Below, piece by piece: positions 1 to 11,097 of a stretch of DNA of 64,000 nt. The notes below the pieces were generated by a model. That model searched no databases, was not told the origin of the DNA, and was given only the letters and a program-made list of their open reading frames with translations. Position 1 is the first letter of the stretch. Each line of letters starts with the position of its first letter. The stretch is from NCBI GenBank assembly GCA_048360435.1, contig DBGCOP010000017.1, forward strand, positions 1-64,000. The letters are read 5' to 3'. Position numbers and translations under genes: made by a program. The stretch is from Limenecus sp048360435. Lineage in GTDB: Bacteria; Cyanobacteriota; Vampirovibrionia; Gastranaerophilales; Gastranaerophilaceae.

Positions 1-2147
<2,147 letters not shown>

Positions 2148-2478
2148 TAATTATGTAGCAAACATAGCTGTATGTTCACTACAAGGTTTATCATTGATGA
2201 TTACGCTTATATTATTTTGATAACAGTATGTATATCAATCAATATACGCTTATAATTCTATGTAGTTGTCAATGTACAAGTGCATTAAATATCGTATCTA
2301 ATCAATATCTAATGTCAAGCCTGAAGCTTGAAAGAAGAATAGTCTAAAAACATACCTATTATTCAAATCTCCACAATAAGGAAAATAAAATTTCAAACAC
2401 TTAGAAAGAAATCCTTATTGCTTCAACGATTTCGACCTGGGATATGAAAAATTACTACGACTTTTCGTATCTCCCTAG
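2148..2478 (-). other. 16S-23S internal transcribed spacer without tRNA genes
   Basis: About 330 nt of AT-rich spacer between 16S and 23S. I looked for the T-arm pattern GGTTCGAAYCC and for Ile or Ala tRNA blocks on both strands and found none. Many bacterial rrn spacers carry tRNA-Ile and/or tRNA-Ala, so this is a tRNA-less spacer. A short inverted repeat (GTATAT, six-base gap, ATATAC) lies near 2230-2248. No second copy of the boxA seen in the leader is recognisable here. Confidence 0.8.
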
Positions 2479-4003
<1,525 letters not shown>

Positions 4004-4117
4004 GAAAGTTTATGTCCATCGGATACCGAAGTATCCTGCTCGACTTTGCTTTAATTCGTGTCCGTTAATTTTATTTGTTGTTGAATCAACAGGTATTTAT
4101 CGTTTTTAGCTATTCTA

Positions 4118-4160
4118 TTTTCAAGGTTCAAAATTGAGAGCCTTCCCGCAAGGACTGCTC
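4118..4160 (-). promoter_or_regulatory. rRNA leader antitermination element (boxB hairpin + boxA)
   Basis: On the minus strand, 115 nt before 16S, a small hairpin (GAGC ... CCTT-GCGGG-AAGG ... GCTC, 4136-4160) is followed by GAACCTTGAAAA (4129-4118). This order and this boxA spelling are those of cyanobacterial and plastid rrn operons, where NusB/NusE/NusG-dependent antitermination acts. A nusB gene lies at 34657. Function is inferred from the motif. Confidence 0.6.
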
Positions 4161-4276
4161 TATACTAAATAAATTCACCTCAATCGAAATTGTCAGAGTT
4201 TATTTAGTGGAAACTTGTTTCAGATTTTAAGTAACCTTTTATTAAGGTTTCCAACTCATCCTTTTGACGTTACCTC

Positions 4277-4304
4277 ATCGTAACACTTCAAATTTTGTTG
4301 TCAA
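4277..4304 (-). promoter_or_regulatory. Putative rRNA operon promoter
   Basis: On the minus strand a perfect -35 TTGACA (4304-4299) is followed after 16 bp by TACGAT (4282-4277, 4 of 6 consensus bases). Transcription would start near 4270 and give a leader of about 265 nt before 16S containing the boxB/boxA element. It is the best sigma-70 match upstream of 16S in the gap. Confidence 0.55.
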
Positions 4305-4390
4305 GTAGTTTTTTTAAAATTTATTTTGTTATTAATTTTAAATTTTCAACTTAGTGTAAACCATTCCAAACAAGAACTAGTTTTTAAATA

Positions 4391-4492
4391 TTGGGTGCGT
4401 TTTCGGAGCTTCGGGATCAACTCCCGGCTTTTCGGTTTTCCCTCCGTGGCCCGCTGACCACTCTTATAATGTAGCCCAAAGGATTTTTTATT
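4391..4492. other. Unexplained GC-rich, structured element in AT-rich gap
   Basis: A compact GC-rich block stands out in a very AT-rich gap. Its ends can pair (TTGGG 4391-4395 with CCCAA 4475-4479), and inside is a perfect hairpin CGGGA-TCAAC-TCCCG (4412-4426). On the plus strand it is followed by a T-rich run (4483-4489), as a small RNA with a terminator-like tail might be. It lies upstream of the rRNA promoter. I compared it by eye with tRNA, SRP RNA, tmRNA and 6S RNA and found no convincing match. The strand is undetermined. The rest of 4310-4700 is plain AT-rich DNA. Confidence 0.35.
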
Positions 4493-4662
4493 TCAAGCAT
4501 TTTTTTTGAAAAATTTTTCAGTTTTTCTAAACAAATTCAAAAATCCGCATGAAGAGGGGGTTTTCAGCTTCACATTTCTTTATAATTTGTTTTTTATTTA
4601 TCTAAAATAAATATAAATCACTTTATTAGACGAGGCATGTTCAAATATAGTTTATTAAAATA

Positions 4663-4680
4663 ATCATGTATCGACATGAT
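4663..4680. promoter_or_regulatory. 18-bp palindrome before the 4703 gene, operator-like
   Basis: A perfect inverted repeat ATCATGT-ATCG-ACATGAT sits directly upstream of TATAAT (4681-4686) and of the ribosome binding site of the next gene. Position and symmetry suit a repressor site, but no regulator is identified. Confidence 0.3.
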
Positions 4681-4702
4681 TATAATTAAGAAGGAGATCC
4701 CC

Positions 4703-5161
4703 ATGACAAAAAATATAATCAATAGTGCACTAATTACAGCATTAATTATCGGATGTTCACAATTTACAGTTGCAGCATCAACAAATGACATGCCATATGA
4801 ACCTGTTTTTGAGTCCATGCCAATAACAGAATCCATAACAACTGCAAAAGCAGAACCTGCTCAAACTGTTCAACAAACACCAAAAGCTATTGCCCCGGCA
4901 ACAAAAGCAGCAGATAATGCAAATGCAGTGCCAACAACAGTTGAATCAGGAAATCTTCAAAATGCGCTAATGCAATTAGATAGTGCTCAGGTTGAAATAA
5001 GAAACCAACTCATTCAATACAAAACAGAATATACTGATATTGACAACCAATATAAAGTAATAAAAGAACAAAGAGCATTAAAAGCCAAACTGATAAAAGA
5101 AACAGAAAAGAAAATAAAAAATCTAGATAACACAAAAGAAAAAATAAGAAAAAGCATGTAG
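4703..5161 (+). CDS. Small exported protein with C-terminal coiled coil, unknown function
   Basis: I chose the ATG at 4703 because AAGGAGAT lies 8 nt upstream; an in-frame ATG at 4676 lacks such a site. The product is 152 aa. Residues 1-25 look like a secretion signal (basic start, hydrophobic core). The core ends in IIGC, which could be a lipobox, or cleavage could follow VAA. Residues 30-80 are rich in Ala, Thr, Pro and Gln, a likely unstructured linker. From about residue 90 the protein is charged and heptad-like (many Lys, Glu, Gln), suggesting a coiled coil. I do not recognise a family. An envelope-associated role is inferred only from the signal. It ends at a terminator shared with the convergent autotransporter gene. 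Confidence 0.7.
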   Translation: MTKNIINSALITALIIGCSQFTVAASTNDMPYEPVFESMPITESITTAKAEPAQTVQQTPKAIAPATKAADNANAVPTTVESGNLQNALMQLDSAQVEIRNQLIQYKTEYTDIDNQYKVIKEQRALKAKLIKETEKKIKNLDNTKEKIRKSM

Positions 5162-5166
5162 AAATA

Positions 5167-5195
5167 AAAAGCGGACCATCAATCGTCCGCTTTTT
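5167..5195. terminator. Bidirectional rho-independent terminator
   Basis: The stem GCGGAC/GTCCGC with an 8-nt loop is flanked by A5 on one side and T5 on the other, so it works in both directions. It lies between the convergent 4703 gene and the autotransporter gene. Confidence 0.85.
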
Positions 5196-5201
5196 ATTTA
5201 A

Positions 5202-8192
5202 TTATTTTTTGCCGACTTTCCATCTTAAACCCACTGACAAGGATATACCATTACGTCCTCCGTTGTGTATCATTGCCTGTCCGTATGCTGTCATACTGTC
5301 TTCTTTCATGCATTTTTGCAGTCCTATTCCATACTCTACATACGGTTTTATGCTCATCTCCGGCAGTCTTACATCATTTGCCATTACTTTCTGTTTATCC
5401 AGTATATTCCATACCATATTTACACCTACATATGGTTGCCAGCCGCTTTCGGTATTCATTATGATTTTCACTCCGGGAGCCAGTTGGATTGCGTGTAACG
5501 GGTCGCTGTTTATTCTCACCCCTTGTGCGTTATTATAGTCGAATGTATTTACAAACGTATAGCTTAACAGCACTGATGGTTGGAGGATATATTTTCCTTC
5601 TTTAAACTCAAAGTTATATCCTGTTTTATTTCCTATTCCGCCTAAGAGCATTGTATAGTTTTCATTTCCATACATTGTTGAACTTGAGCCTGAGCTTGCT
5701 CCTGCGGACAGGGTTGTTGCATTGAAGAAGTTTCCTTTATACAGAGTTATTGTTCCGCCAAGGACACCGCCGTTCTGGTATGTATCTATACCGGAGTATC
5801 TTTGGGATGCACCGTTGTATCCTATGTATCCTGTCAGGACTCTATCGAAGCCTCGTTTTATTGATTTCATTTCAGAGTCATAGCCGATTAATGTTCCATA
5901 GTTTATATTACTAACTTTCGGACCATTTTTGAGTGGGATATTTTCGAAGCTGGCGTATGGTTTTACCCAGAAGCCGTTGTGCATATGTTTGGGAGTAAAC
6001 AGAGGTGAGAAGGTTCCCACATCTGTTGCATCACCTGTGGGTGACAACGCATATCTATTTTGATTTTTTATTGCTAATCTTTCCATGGAGGGGAGGATCA
6101 TGAAGTTATCCGAGTGTTGAAAGGCGTAGTTGAATGTTTGCATTTGGGTAGTAAATGCGCCTGCTTGGGTAGAAACGGCGGTGGGGAGGACTGAGGGGTT
6201 AAAGTTATCATAGGAGTCAGAAGAAGCTCCGCCCCTGCTAAAGGTAAAATAGCCAAGCCCGTCTTCTTCATTGATATTGTAAGAAACATCATATTTGTAG
6301 ATAGGAGAGTAGGCTATCTGGCTTTCTCCCGTATAAGCTACATTATTTGAATATGCTCTATCTGCAAAAAGAATGGTAGTGGAGTTATCCTTAGCATCGG
6401 AAATAAGATGAATGTTATTGACATTTAAGGAGGCTCCAGCAGCTACGTTATATTTATCAGCAGCAATTCTGTCCATGTTTTTGTTAGCAAGATCCGCATC
6501 AACAGAAAGGTTTGTTGAACCGGTTAGATTGACAGAAGGCAGGTGCATAACACCAGCGGAATTGTTGATCATAGACATATTACCTGACTCGAGCGTAATG
6601 GATTGAGATTTATTGAAAATATCGTCCCTGCCGAGATAGACATTTGTTGTATCAAGTTTTATGTTTGCATTGATTACATCATTGTTGAGTATAATTTTAC
6701 CTGTGTTGTCACCCGTGAGTTTCAGATCAAATGCTGTTTCCGGTGTTTCTATAAAAACGAGCCTATCTTCCACACGACTCAATGCATCAAAACCACCACC
6801 TTTGATTGTATCATCAAAGAAGATTGTTCCATTATTTTCTGCTTTTAATGTTATGTTTACAGGATTTTTATCAACAAACATATCTTCTTGTGATTCTGCT
6901 GAAACATTCACAAAGCCTGATTTCCCTGACATAGAAGGATCCAAAATGCCGGCATCAGTAACGTAAAAACCATATACAGCTATGGCATTTTGTTCTTCTT
7001 TTCCGTTTGAAATTGTTTTGTTTCCAGAAAATATTGATTTCCCATTATCAGCTATTATGTTCAGCGATGTTACACTAAATATCGCACCGCCAGCTTCTCC
7101 TGCACTATTACCTATAAATGAGCTGTTTTTTATTTCTCCGATTGTTCCACTGTTATTTATTGCTCCGCCTACACTATAAGACTCAGTTGAAGATGCATAG
7201 TTACCAATAAAATCACCGGTTATATCACCGATTGTTCCTCTGTTATTTATTGCTCCGCCTTCACTATAAGACTCAGTTGAAGATGCATAGTTACCAATAA
7301 AATCACCGGTTATATCACCGATTGTTCCACTGTTATATATTGCTCCGCCACTTGAATTACTACCTCCATTAGAGAAAGAATAGTTACCAATAAAATTACC
7401 AGTTATATCACCGATTGTTCCACCGTTATATATTGCTCCGCCAATAACATCTGAGTCATATAACAATGTAGGAGTAAAATAAATATAATTACCAATAAAA
7501 TCACCGGTTATATCACCGATTGTTCCACCGTTATATATTGCTCCGCCATATGAAAATGCAGAATTACCTATAAAATTTCCATCAATGTCTTCAATTGTGC
7601 CATTGTTATATATTGCCCCACCGTGAGCAGAAGGATATCTACCAGAAGAAGTAACATAGTTAGCAACAAAATCACCTGTTATATCGCCGATTTTTATTTC
7701 ATTAAATATCGCTCCTCCCCCGATATCGTTATTGATAGAGTCAGAAGCAGCAGAATAATGATTAGCAATAAAATCTTTATCTATATTTTCATTTTCAGTA
7801 AAACTTGTTTTTCTTTCTGAAAGTCTATCATCATCAATATAATATTTAATCGCATATTCAAATGCTGTCCCTCCTTCTCCTGACGGAACTTTAACTTTTA
7901 TTTCCTTTATCTCTGCTCCTTCTTTTTCAGGATGCCCGTATTCTTTTTGTTTTAAATCTACGCTATAATACACAGGAACAAGATTCTTCTCCGTTTCTGA
8001 CCATTCATATTTTGTTATTACATTTGTTCCGGGTGCTTCTGCCGCTGTAATGGTATATGATTCATTAGGAACAGGGGTTTTTTCTATTTCTTGTGAACAA
8101 GCAATCATATTATGAAAGAAAAGAAAAGCAATCAAAAGTGCGATAATTTTAGCTCTCAGCCCCCCCCCCCCGAACCAAAAAGCCCACAGCAA
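5202..8192 (-). CDS. Pmp-like autotransporter, probably phase-variable (out of frame here)
   Basis: Large surface protein; the open frame is 996 aa from a TTG at 8192 with no ribosome site. A better start is the ATG at 8226 (AGGAAAGA 8 nt upstream; an in-frame ATG also at 8241), which gives MCKKISTPVKSLAVGFLV and then enters a run of 12 G. With 12 G that frame stops at 8149. With 11 or 14 G it would join the long frame. Residues about 12-32 are a hydrophobic export signal. Residues about 155-370 hold eight GGAI tetrapeptides, most followed by FIGN-type FxxN motifs, in a roughly 30-residue repeat, the hallmark of chlamydial polymorphic membrane proteins and of right-handed beta-helices. Residues about 740-996 resemble an outer-membrane autotransporter barrel. 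Likely an adhesin or surface antigen (inferred). The out-of-frame state could be natural OFF phase or a homopolymer read error. Confidence 0.75.
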   Translation of the reverse strand: MLWAFWFGGGGLRAKIIALLIAFLFFHNMIACSQEIEKTPVPNESYTITAAEAPGTNVITKYEWSETEKNLVPVYYSVDLKQKEYGHPEKEGAEIKEIKVKVPSGEGGTAFEYAIKYYIDDDRLSERKTSFTENENIDKDFIANHYSAASDSINNDIGGGAIFNEIKIGDITGDFVANYVTSSGRYPSAHGGAIYNNGTIEDIDGNFIGNSAFSYGGAIYNGGTIGDITGDFIGNYIYFTPTLLYDSDVIGGAIYNGGTIGDITGNFIGNYSFSNGGSNSSGGAIYNSGTIGDITGDFIGNYASSTESYSEGGAINNRGTIGDITGDFIGNYASSTESYSVGGAINNSGTIGEIKNSSFIGNSAGEAGGAIFSVTSLNIIADNGKSIFSGNKTISNGKEEQNAIAVYGFYVTDAGILDPSMSGKSGFVNVSAESQEDMFVDKNPVNITLKAENNGTIFFDDTIKGGGFDALSRVEDRLVFIETPETAFDLKLTGDNTGKIILNNDVINANIKLDTTNVYLGRDDIFNKSQSITLESGNMSMINNSAGVMHLPSVNLTGSTNLSVDADLANKNMDRIAADKYNVAAGASLNVNNIHLISDAKDNSTTILFADRAYSNNVAYTGESQIAYSPIYKYDVSYNINEEDGLGYFTFSRGGASSDSYDNFNPSVLPTAVSTQAGAFTTQMQTFNYAFQHSDNFMILPSMERLAIKNQNRYALSPTGDATDVGTFSPLFTPKHMHNGFWVKPYASFENIPLKNGPKVSNINYGTLIGYDSEMKSIKRGFDRVLTGYIGYNGASQRYSGIDTYQNGGVLGGTITLYKGNFFNATTLSAGASSGSSSTMYGNENYTMLLGGIGNKTGYNFEFKEGKYILQPSVLLSYTFVNTFDYNNAQGVRINSDPLHAIQLAPGVKIIMNTESGWQPYVGVNMVWNILDKQKVMANDVRLPEMSIKPYVEYGIGLQKCMKEDSMTAYGQAMIHNGGRNGISLSVGLRWKVGKK
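7141..7320 (-). repeat. Two 90-bp tandem repeats inside the autotransporter gene
   Basis: Bases 7141-7230 and 7231-7320 are identical except at about two positions. 90 bp equals 30 codons, so copy-number change keeps the frame and adds or removes one GGAI/FxxN beta-helix turn unit. Neighbouring units on both sides are more diverged versions of the same repeat. This points to recent duplication. Confidence 0.9.
8160..8171 (-). repeat. Poly-G tract (12 G on the coding strand) in the autotransporter start region
   Basis: Twelve consecutive C on the plus strand, i.e. 12 G in the sense strand, 18 codons and one base after the ATG at 8226. It is the longest G/C homopolymer I see in the window and lies in an AT-rich genome. 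Slipped-strand mispairing at such tracts switches surface genes on and off in Chlamydia, Campylobacter and Neisseria. The frame is open from the good start only with 11 or 14 G. Confidence 0.85.
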
Positions 8193-8353
8193 GCGACTTT
8201 ACAGGAGTCGAGATCTTTTTACACATAACATCTTTCCTCATGTTCCGACTAACCATCATAGTTAAAATTCCCTGCTAATTGTTTTTTTAAACATAAAGAA
8301 AAATCATTCATTTGTTTTTTGGCACAACAATAATATTTTTATAAAATATAAAT

Positions 8354-9183
8354 ATGCCCAAAATTTCTGTTATTATACCGGTATTTAACGTAGAAAAATA
8401 TATTGATGTCTGTTTAGACACATTGTTAACTCAATCATTCACAGATTTTGAAATTATTTGTATTGATGACAGTTCAACAGATAAGAGCTTAAACATTCTC
8501 AAAAATTATGAAAATTTGACAGACGAATAAAAATTATAGACAACAAGCAAAATCAATTTTCTCAAAAACAAAAAAGTCCCTCTTCATCCAGAAATATAGG
8601 TATAACAGAAGCAACCGGAGAATATATTTCATTTATTGATGCTGATGATTGGGTTTCTCCGTTTGGCGGAAATATGGCTGTTTACAACAAAATATACAGA
8701 GCTGATTTTCTAAGAGAAAATAAAATAAAGTTCATAAACGGGCTGTTTTTAGAAGATCAGTTTTTTTATATTGAATCATTTTTAAAAGCCAAAGCTTTCA
8801 TTATAAACAACGAACCGCTGTATATTTATAACCAAACAAACAATTCATCAACAACAAATACTATAAGCAAAAGTGTTTTTAAAATTTTCAGAACAATAAA
8901 CAAAGTTGAACAGGTTTTAAAAGAAAACAAATGCATCGAAGAATACAAGTACGCATTTTTTCAGCATAAATATAACCAGTATTCTTTTTTATATTTTAAA
9001 ACTCCACTATTTTCAAAACCAAAGTTCTATGACCAAATGAAAGCAAGGTTATTATTGACACAACAGGAAAATTTTAAGCCCTCTGTTTGTAAAAAGCTTG
9101 CGGGTTACAATATTTTTGAGGATATTTTTAAACTTAACTGGTGGAAATTCTATTTCAAATATAGAAAAAAACTTAAAGAATAA
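8354..9183 (+). pseudogene. Decayed family 2 glycosyltransferase
   Basis: Remnant of a GT2 (GT-A fold) glycosyltransferase. The first piece (8354-8530) begins MPKISVIIPVFNVEKYID and includes the nucleotide-sugar motif CIDDSSTD, then stops. The similarity goes on in another frame from about 8516 (DRRIKIID, RNIGITEATGEYIS, FIDADDW with the metal-binding DxD-like motif) to 9183. Two lesions are visible: a frame change near 8515, and loss of roughly 100 residues between DADDW and the downstream block VYNKIYRADFL, which in family members are well separated. The ATG at 8354 has no ribosome site, and a TAAAAT box lies just before it. It probably once decorated a surface glycan and is unlikely to be active. 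No mobile element borders it. Confidence 0.75.
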
Positions 9184-9215
9184 TAAAAATAAAAAGCCGC
9201 AATAAAATCGCGGCT
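9184..9215 (-). terminator. Rho-independent terminator of sepF transcript
   Basis: The stem AGCCGC/GCGGCT (9195-9200 and 9210-9215) has a 9-nt loop and, read on the minus strand, is followed by a T-rich tail. It ends the yggS-sepF unit. Confidence 0.7.
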
Positions 9216-9256
9216 CTAGTTATATCCCCAACTATTCTTGTTCTTGTTTTAAATGC

Positions 9257-9742
9257 TTACTGTGGTTGATTCCACAATGCATCTCTAATGAACTTACTTT
9301 TTTGTGATTCAGCGTTCAAAGCAACATTGCTTGGAGTGAAGATAAATACAGAATCACCGATTTTTTGTTGATTACCATTTAATGCATGAGTTGCACCGCA
9401 CAAGAAATCAACAATTCTCATAGCCTGTTCTTTATCCAACAAATGAAGATTCAAAATAATAGTTTTTTTATCTTTCAATTGTTTAACAATTTGTACAGAT
9501 TCTTCATAAGAACGAGGTTCAGAAACCAAAACTTCATAACCTTTAAAGCCAGGATGGCTTACTACGTTAGAAGCTTGTGTAGTTTGTTTTTGAGATGAAT
9601 ACATAGGCTCCAATGCTAAATTGTCAGAAACCGGATATTCATCCATTTCTGATGCCATGTCTTCGAATATGTCATCTCTGCTTTCGAATCCTGATGTTAA
9701 AAAACCAACGATTGATTTAATTTTGTCTGAAACGCCTGCCAA
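9257..9742 (-). CDS. sepF: Cell division protein SepF
   Basis: SepF ties FtsZ to the membrane and helps form the septum in Cyanobacteria, Firmicutes and Actinobacteria. The 161-aa product has a helical N-terminus (residues 1-18, a likely membrane-binding amphipathic helix), an acidic linker, and the conserved C-terminal domain at about residues 65-150 with KKTIILNLHLLDKEQAMRI, DFLCGATHAL and GDSVFIFTPSNV. The start is a TTG preceded by GGAGGAG at 6 nt, a strong site. It lies 18 nt after yggS, the usual sepF neighbour in Cyanobacteria and Firmicutes. Length and order of parts are normal for the family. Confidence 0.95.
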   Translation of the reverse strand: MAGVSDKIKSIVGFLTSGFESRDDIFEDMASEMDEYPVSDNLALEPMYSSQKQTTQASNVVSHPGFKGYEVLVSEPRSYEESVQIVKQLKDKKTIILNLHLLDKEQAMRIVDFLCGATHALNGNQQKIGDSVFIFTPSNVALNAESQKSKFIRDALWNQPQ

Positions 9743-9760
9743 TTTTTTCTCCTCCCGATA

Positions 9761-10417
9761 TTATGTAAATAGCTTTCTTCCTATCCTTATCATTGTCGAA
9801 CCTTCACTCAACGCTATTTTATAATCATTACTCATACCCATAGAAAGCTCTTTCAGATTGTATGCATACTCTTTTTCCAACCGTACTTTAAGGTCACACA
9901 TGCCTTTAAAAAGTCTTTTTAACTCTTCTTCTCCTGTTATAGGAGCAATGTTCATCAAGCCTTCTACCTTGATTCCCTTCAAAGAAATTATATCTTTGAA
10001 ATCTCTGTTAATATCATCGACACTAAAACCAGACTTGGCTTCTTCGTTTGCGTTATTAACCTGTAAAAGTACTTTTTGAACTATGTTCTTATTCAAAGCT
10101 TCCTGTGATATAGCTTGAGCAAGCTTCAATGAATCGACTGACTGAATTAAATCAAAAGCACCAACTGCCTTTTTGACTTTGTTTTTCTGCAAATGTCCTA
10201 TCAGGTGGAATCTCGAATTCCGCTTGATCTCATCAGGCAAACTTTCAAATTTCAAAAGTGCATCTTGTACTCTGTTTTCTCCAAAATCTCTCAGACCGTC
10301 ATTGTATGCTTCTATCAGCTTATCAGCACCGAAGTATTTTGTAACAGCGATTATAATAGGTTTATAAGGTACAATTTCTTTCCTCAGTTCAGACAAGTTG
10401 TATTCAACTGTACTCAT
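9761..10417 (-). CDS. yggS: YggS/PROSC-family PLP homeostasis protein
   Basis: PLP-binding protein of the YggS (PLPBP) family, which buffers pyridoxal phosphate in the cytoplasm and is not itself a racemase. The 218-aa product fits the family length of about 220-235. The motif AVTKYFGAD carries the PLP-binding lysine (near residue 27). Other family blocks are GENRVQDAL, HLIGHLQKNK, IQSVDSLKLA, the LSMGMSNDY loop and the C-terminal STMIRIGRKLF. It is the first gene of a two-gene unit with sepF, driven by the promoter at 10475-10503. No anomaly seen. Confidence 0.95.
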   Translation of the reverse strand: MSTVEYNLSELRKEIVPYKPIIIAVTKYFGADKLIEAYNDGLRDFGENRVQDALLKFESLPDEIKRNSRFHLIGHLQKNKVKKAVGAFDLIQSVDSLKLAQAISQEALNKNIVQKVLLQVNNANEEAKSGFSVDDINRDFKDIISLKGIKVEGLMNIAPITGEEELKRLFKGMCDLKVRLEKEYAYNLKELSMGMSNDYKIALSEGSTMIRIGRKLFT

Positions 10418-10474
10418 TTGAATCTTAACCTTCTCCCCAAGAAATTACATATTAGCAACACTAATACTTTTTTA

Positions 10475-10503
10475 ATTATAAAACATGTTCAAATTATGGA
10501 CAA
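10475..10503 (-). promoter_or_regulatory. Sigma-70-type promoter for yggS-sepF
   Basis: Minus strand: TTGTCC (10503-10498), 17-bp spacer, perfect TATAAT (10480-10475). The predicted start near 10468 leaves a leader of about 50 nt before yggS. The rest of 10418-10640 shows nothing recognisable. Confidence 0.6.
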
Positions 10504-10642
10504 ACTATTGTTTTTAATCGGAAAACACAAAATACAAAGAATAGCGCAATCCCATGTAAGCCATGGTTTTTGACATGTTTAAGAGAGCAAAAAACAAGCT
10601 TAACATTTCTTAATATATTTTGAAAATCAAAAATGCACAAAC

Positions 10643-10674
10643 AAAAAGCACCTCTGTTGAAGAGGTGCTTTTTG
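10643..10674 (-). terminator. Rho-independent terminator after the small exported protein gene
   Basis: The stem GCACCTC/GAGGTGC extends through A5/T5, with a short loop. It lies just past the stop of the gene at 10696 on the minus strand and could also work on the plus strand. Confidence 0.8.
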
Positions 10675-10695
10675 TTGTTTATAAAATAATAATTC

Positions 10696-11004
10696 TTATA
10701 GATCGTCAATGTTTGAACCATTAAAGTTTGTATTGTGAGAAGGAAATTCCGTACCTGTATCCAATGCAGGATCAATAGTTTTCAAAACACCCATTCCCCA
10801 TTTTTTCCACCATACAGTTTTAGACTCTGCTGATATAGGTGTCATAGGGTCTTTTGTTTTTATTTGAATAATTCTTGAAACATCATCAGAATAGCCTTGA
10901 TTGTGTAAAAATTCCGGAGACATTGTCTCTTTTACGCTTAATTCAGCATTCGCACAAGCAGGAATCATAAGCATTACACCCAATAATAAAAAATATTTTT
11001 TCAT
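10696..11004 (-). CDS. Small exported protein, unknown function
   Basis: The 102-aa product begins with a clear signal peptide (MKKYFLLLGVMLMIPACANA, cleavage likely after ANA at about residue 20). The sequence IPAC could also act as a lipobox, though the AxA site fits better. The mature part of about 80 residues is polar, with a KTVWWKKWGMG stretch and an Asn/Asp-rich end. I recognise no family. The start is supported by GAGGA upstream (spacing about 8). The gene stands alone with its own terminator. Periplasmic or surface location is inferred. Confidence 0.7.
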   Translation of the reverse strand: MKKYFLLLGVMLMIPACANAELSVKETMSPEFLHNQGYSDDVSRIIQIKTKDPMTPISAESKTVWWKKWGMGVLKTIDPALDTGTEFPSHNTNFNGSNIDDL

Positions 11005-11097
11005 TGATAGTCCTCACATCTTATATTTATTTATATAGTATATTATTTTCTTAATTTAAGCAAATCCTTTTAATCAAGTATTTATTCCCGAACTTCT

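Noticed and set aside
4391..4480. GC-rich element as a tRNA or SRP RNA
   Set aside because: No TTCRA T-loop with a 7-bp acceptor stem can be drawn on either strand, and the SRP apical motif (GGAA-type tetraloop with AGCAG) is missing.
4618..4836. Open frame of 72 codons on the minus strand
   Set aside because: Antisense to the 4703 gene, which has a strong ribosome site and a signal peptide.
7083..7700. Regular repeats as a CRISPR array
   Set aside because: The repeats are coding, in frame, and lack unique spacers of constant length; they encode GGAI/FxxN protein units.
6098..7820. Plus- and minus-strand frames inside the autotransporter gene
   Set aside because: Shadows of the repeat-rich long frame.
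8160..8171. Poly-G run as pure sequencing error
   Set aside because: Cannot be excluded, but long G tracts in surface genes are so often natural that I kept it as a finding with read inspection as the test.
10494..10775. Minus-strand open frame of 93 codons
   Set aside because: Runs through a terminator hairpin and overlaps the end of the exported protein gene; no protein features.
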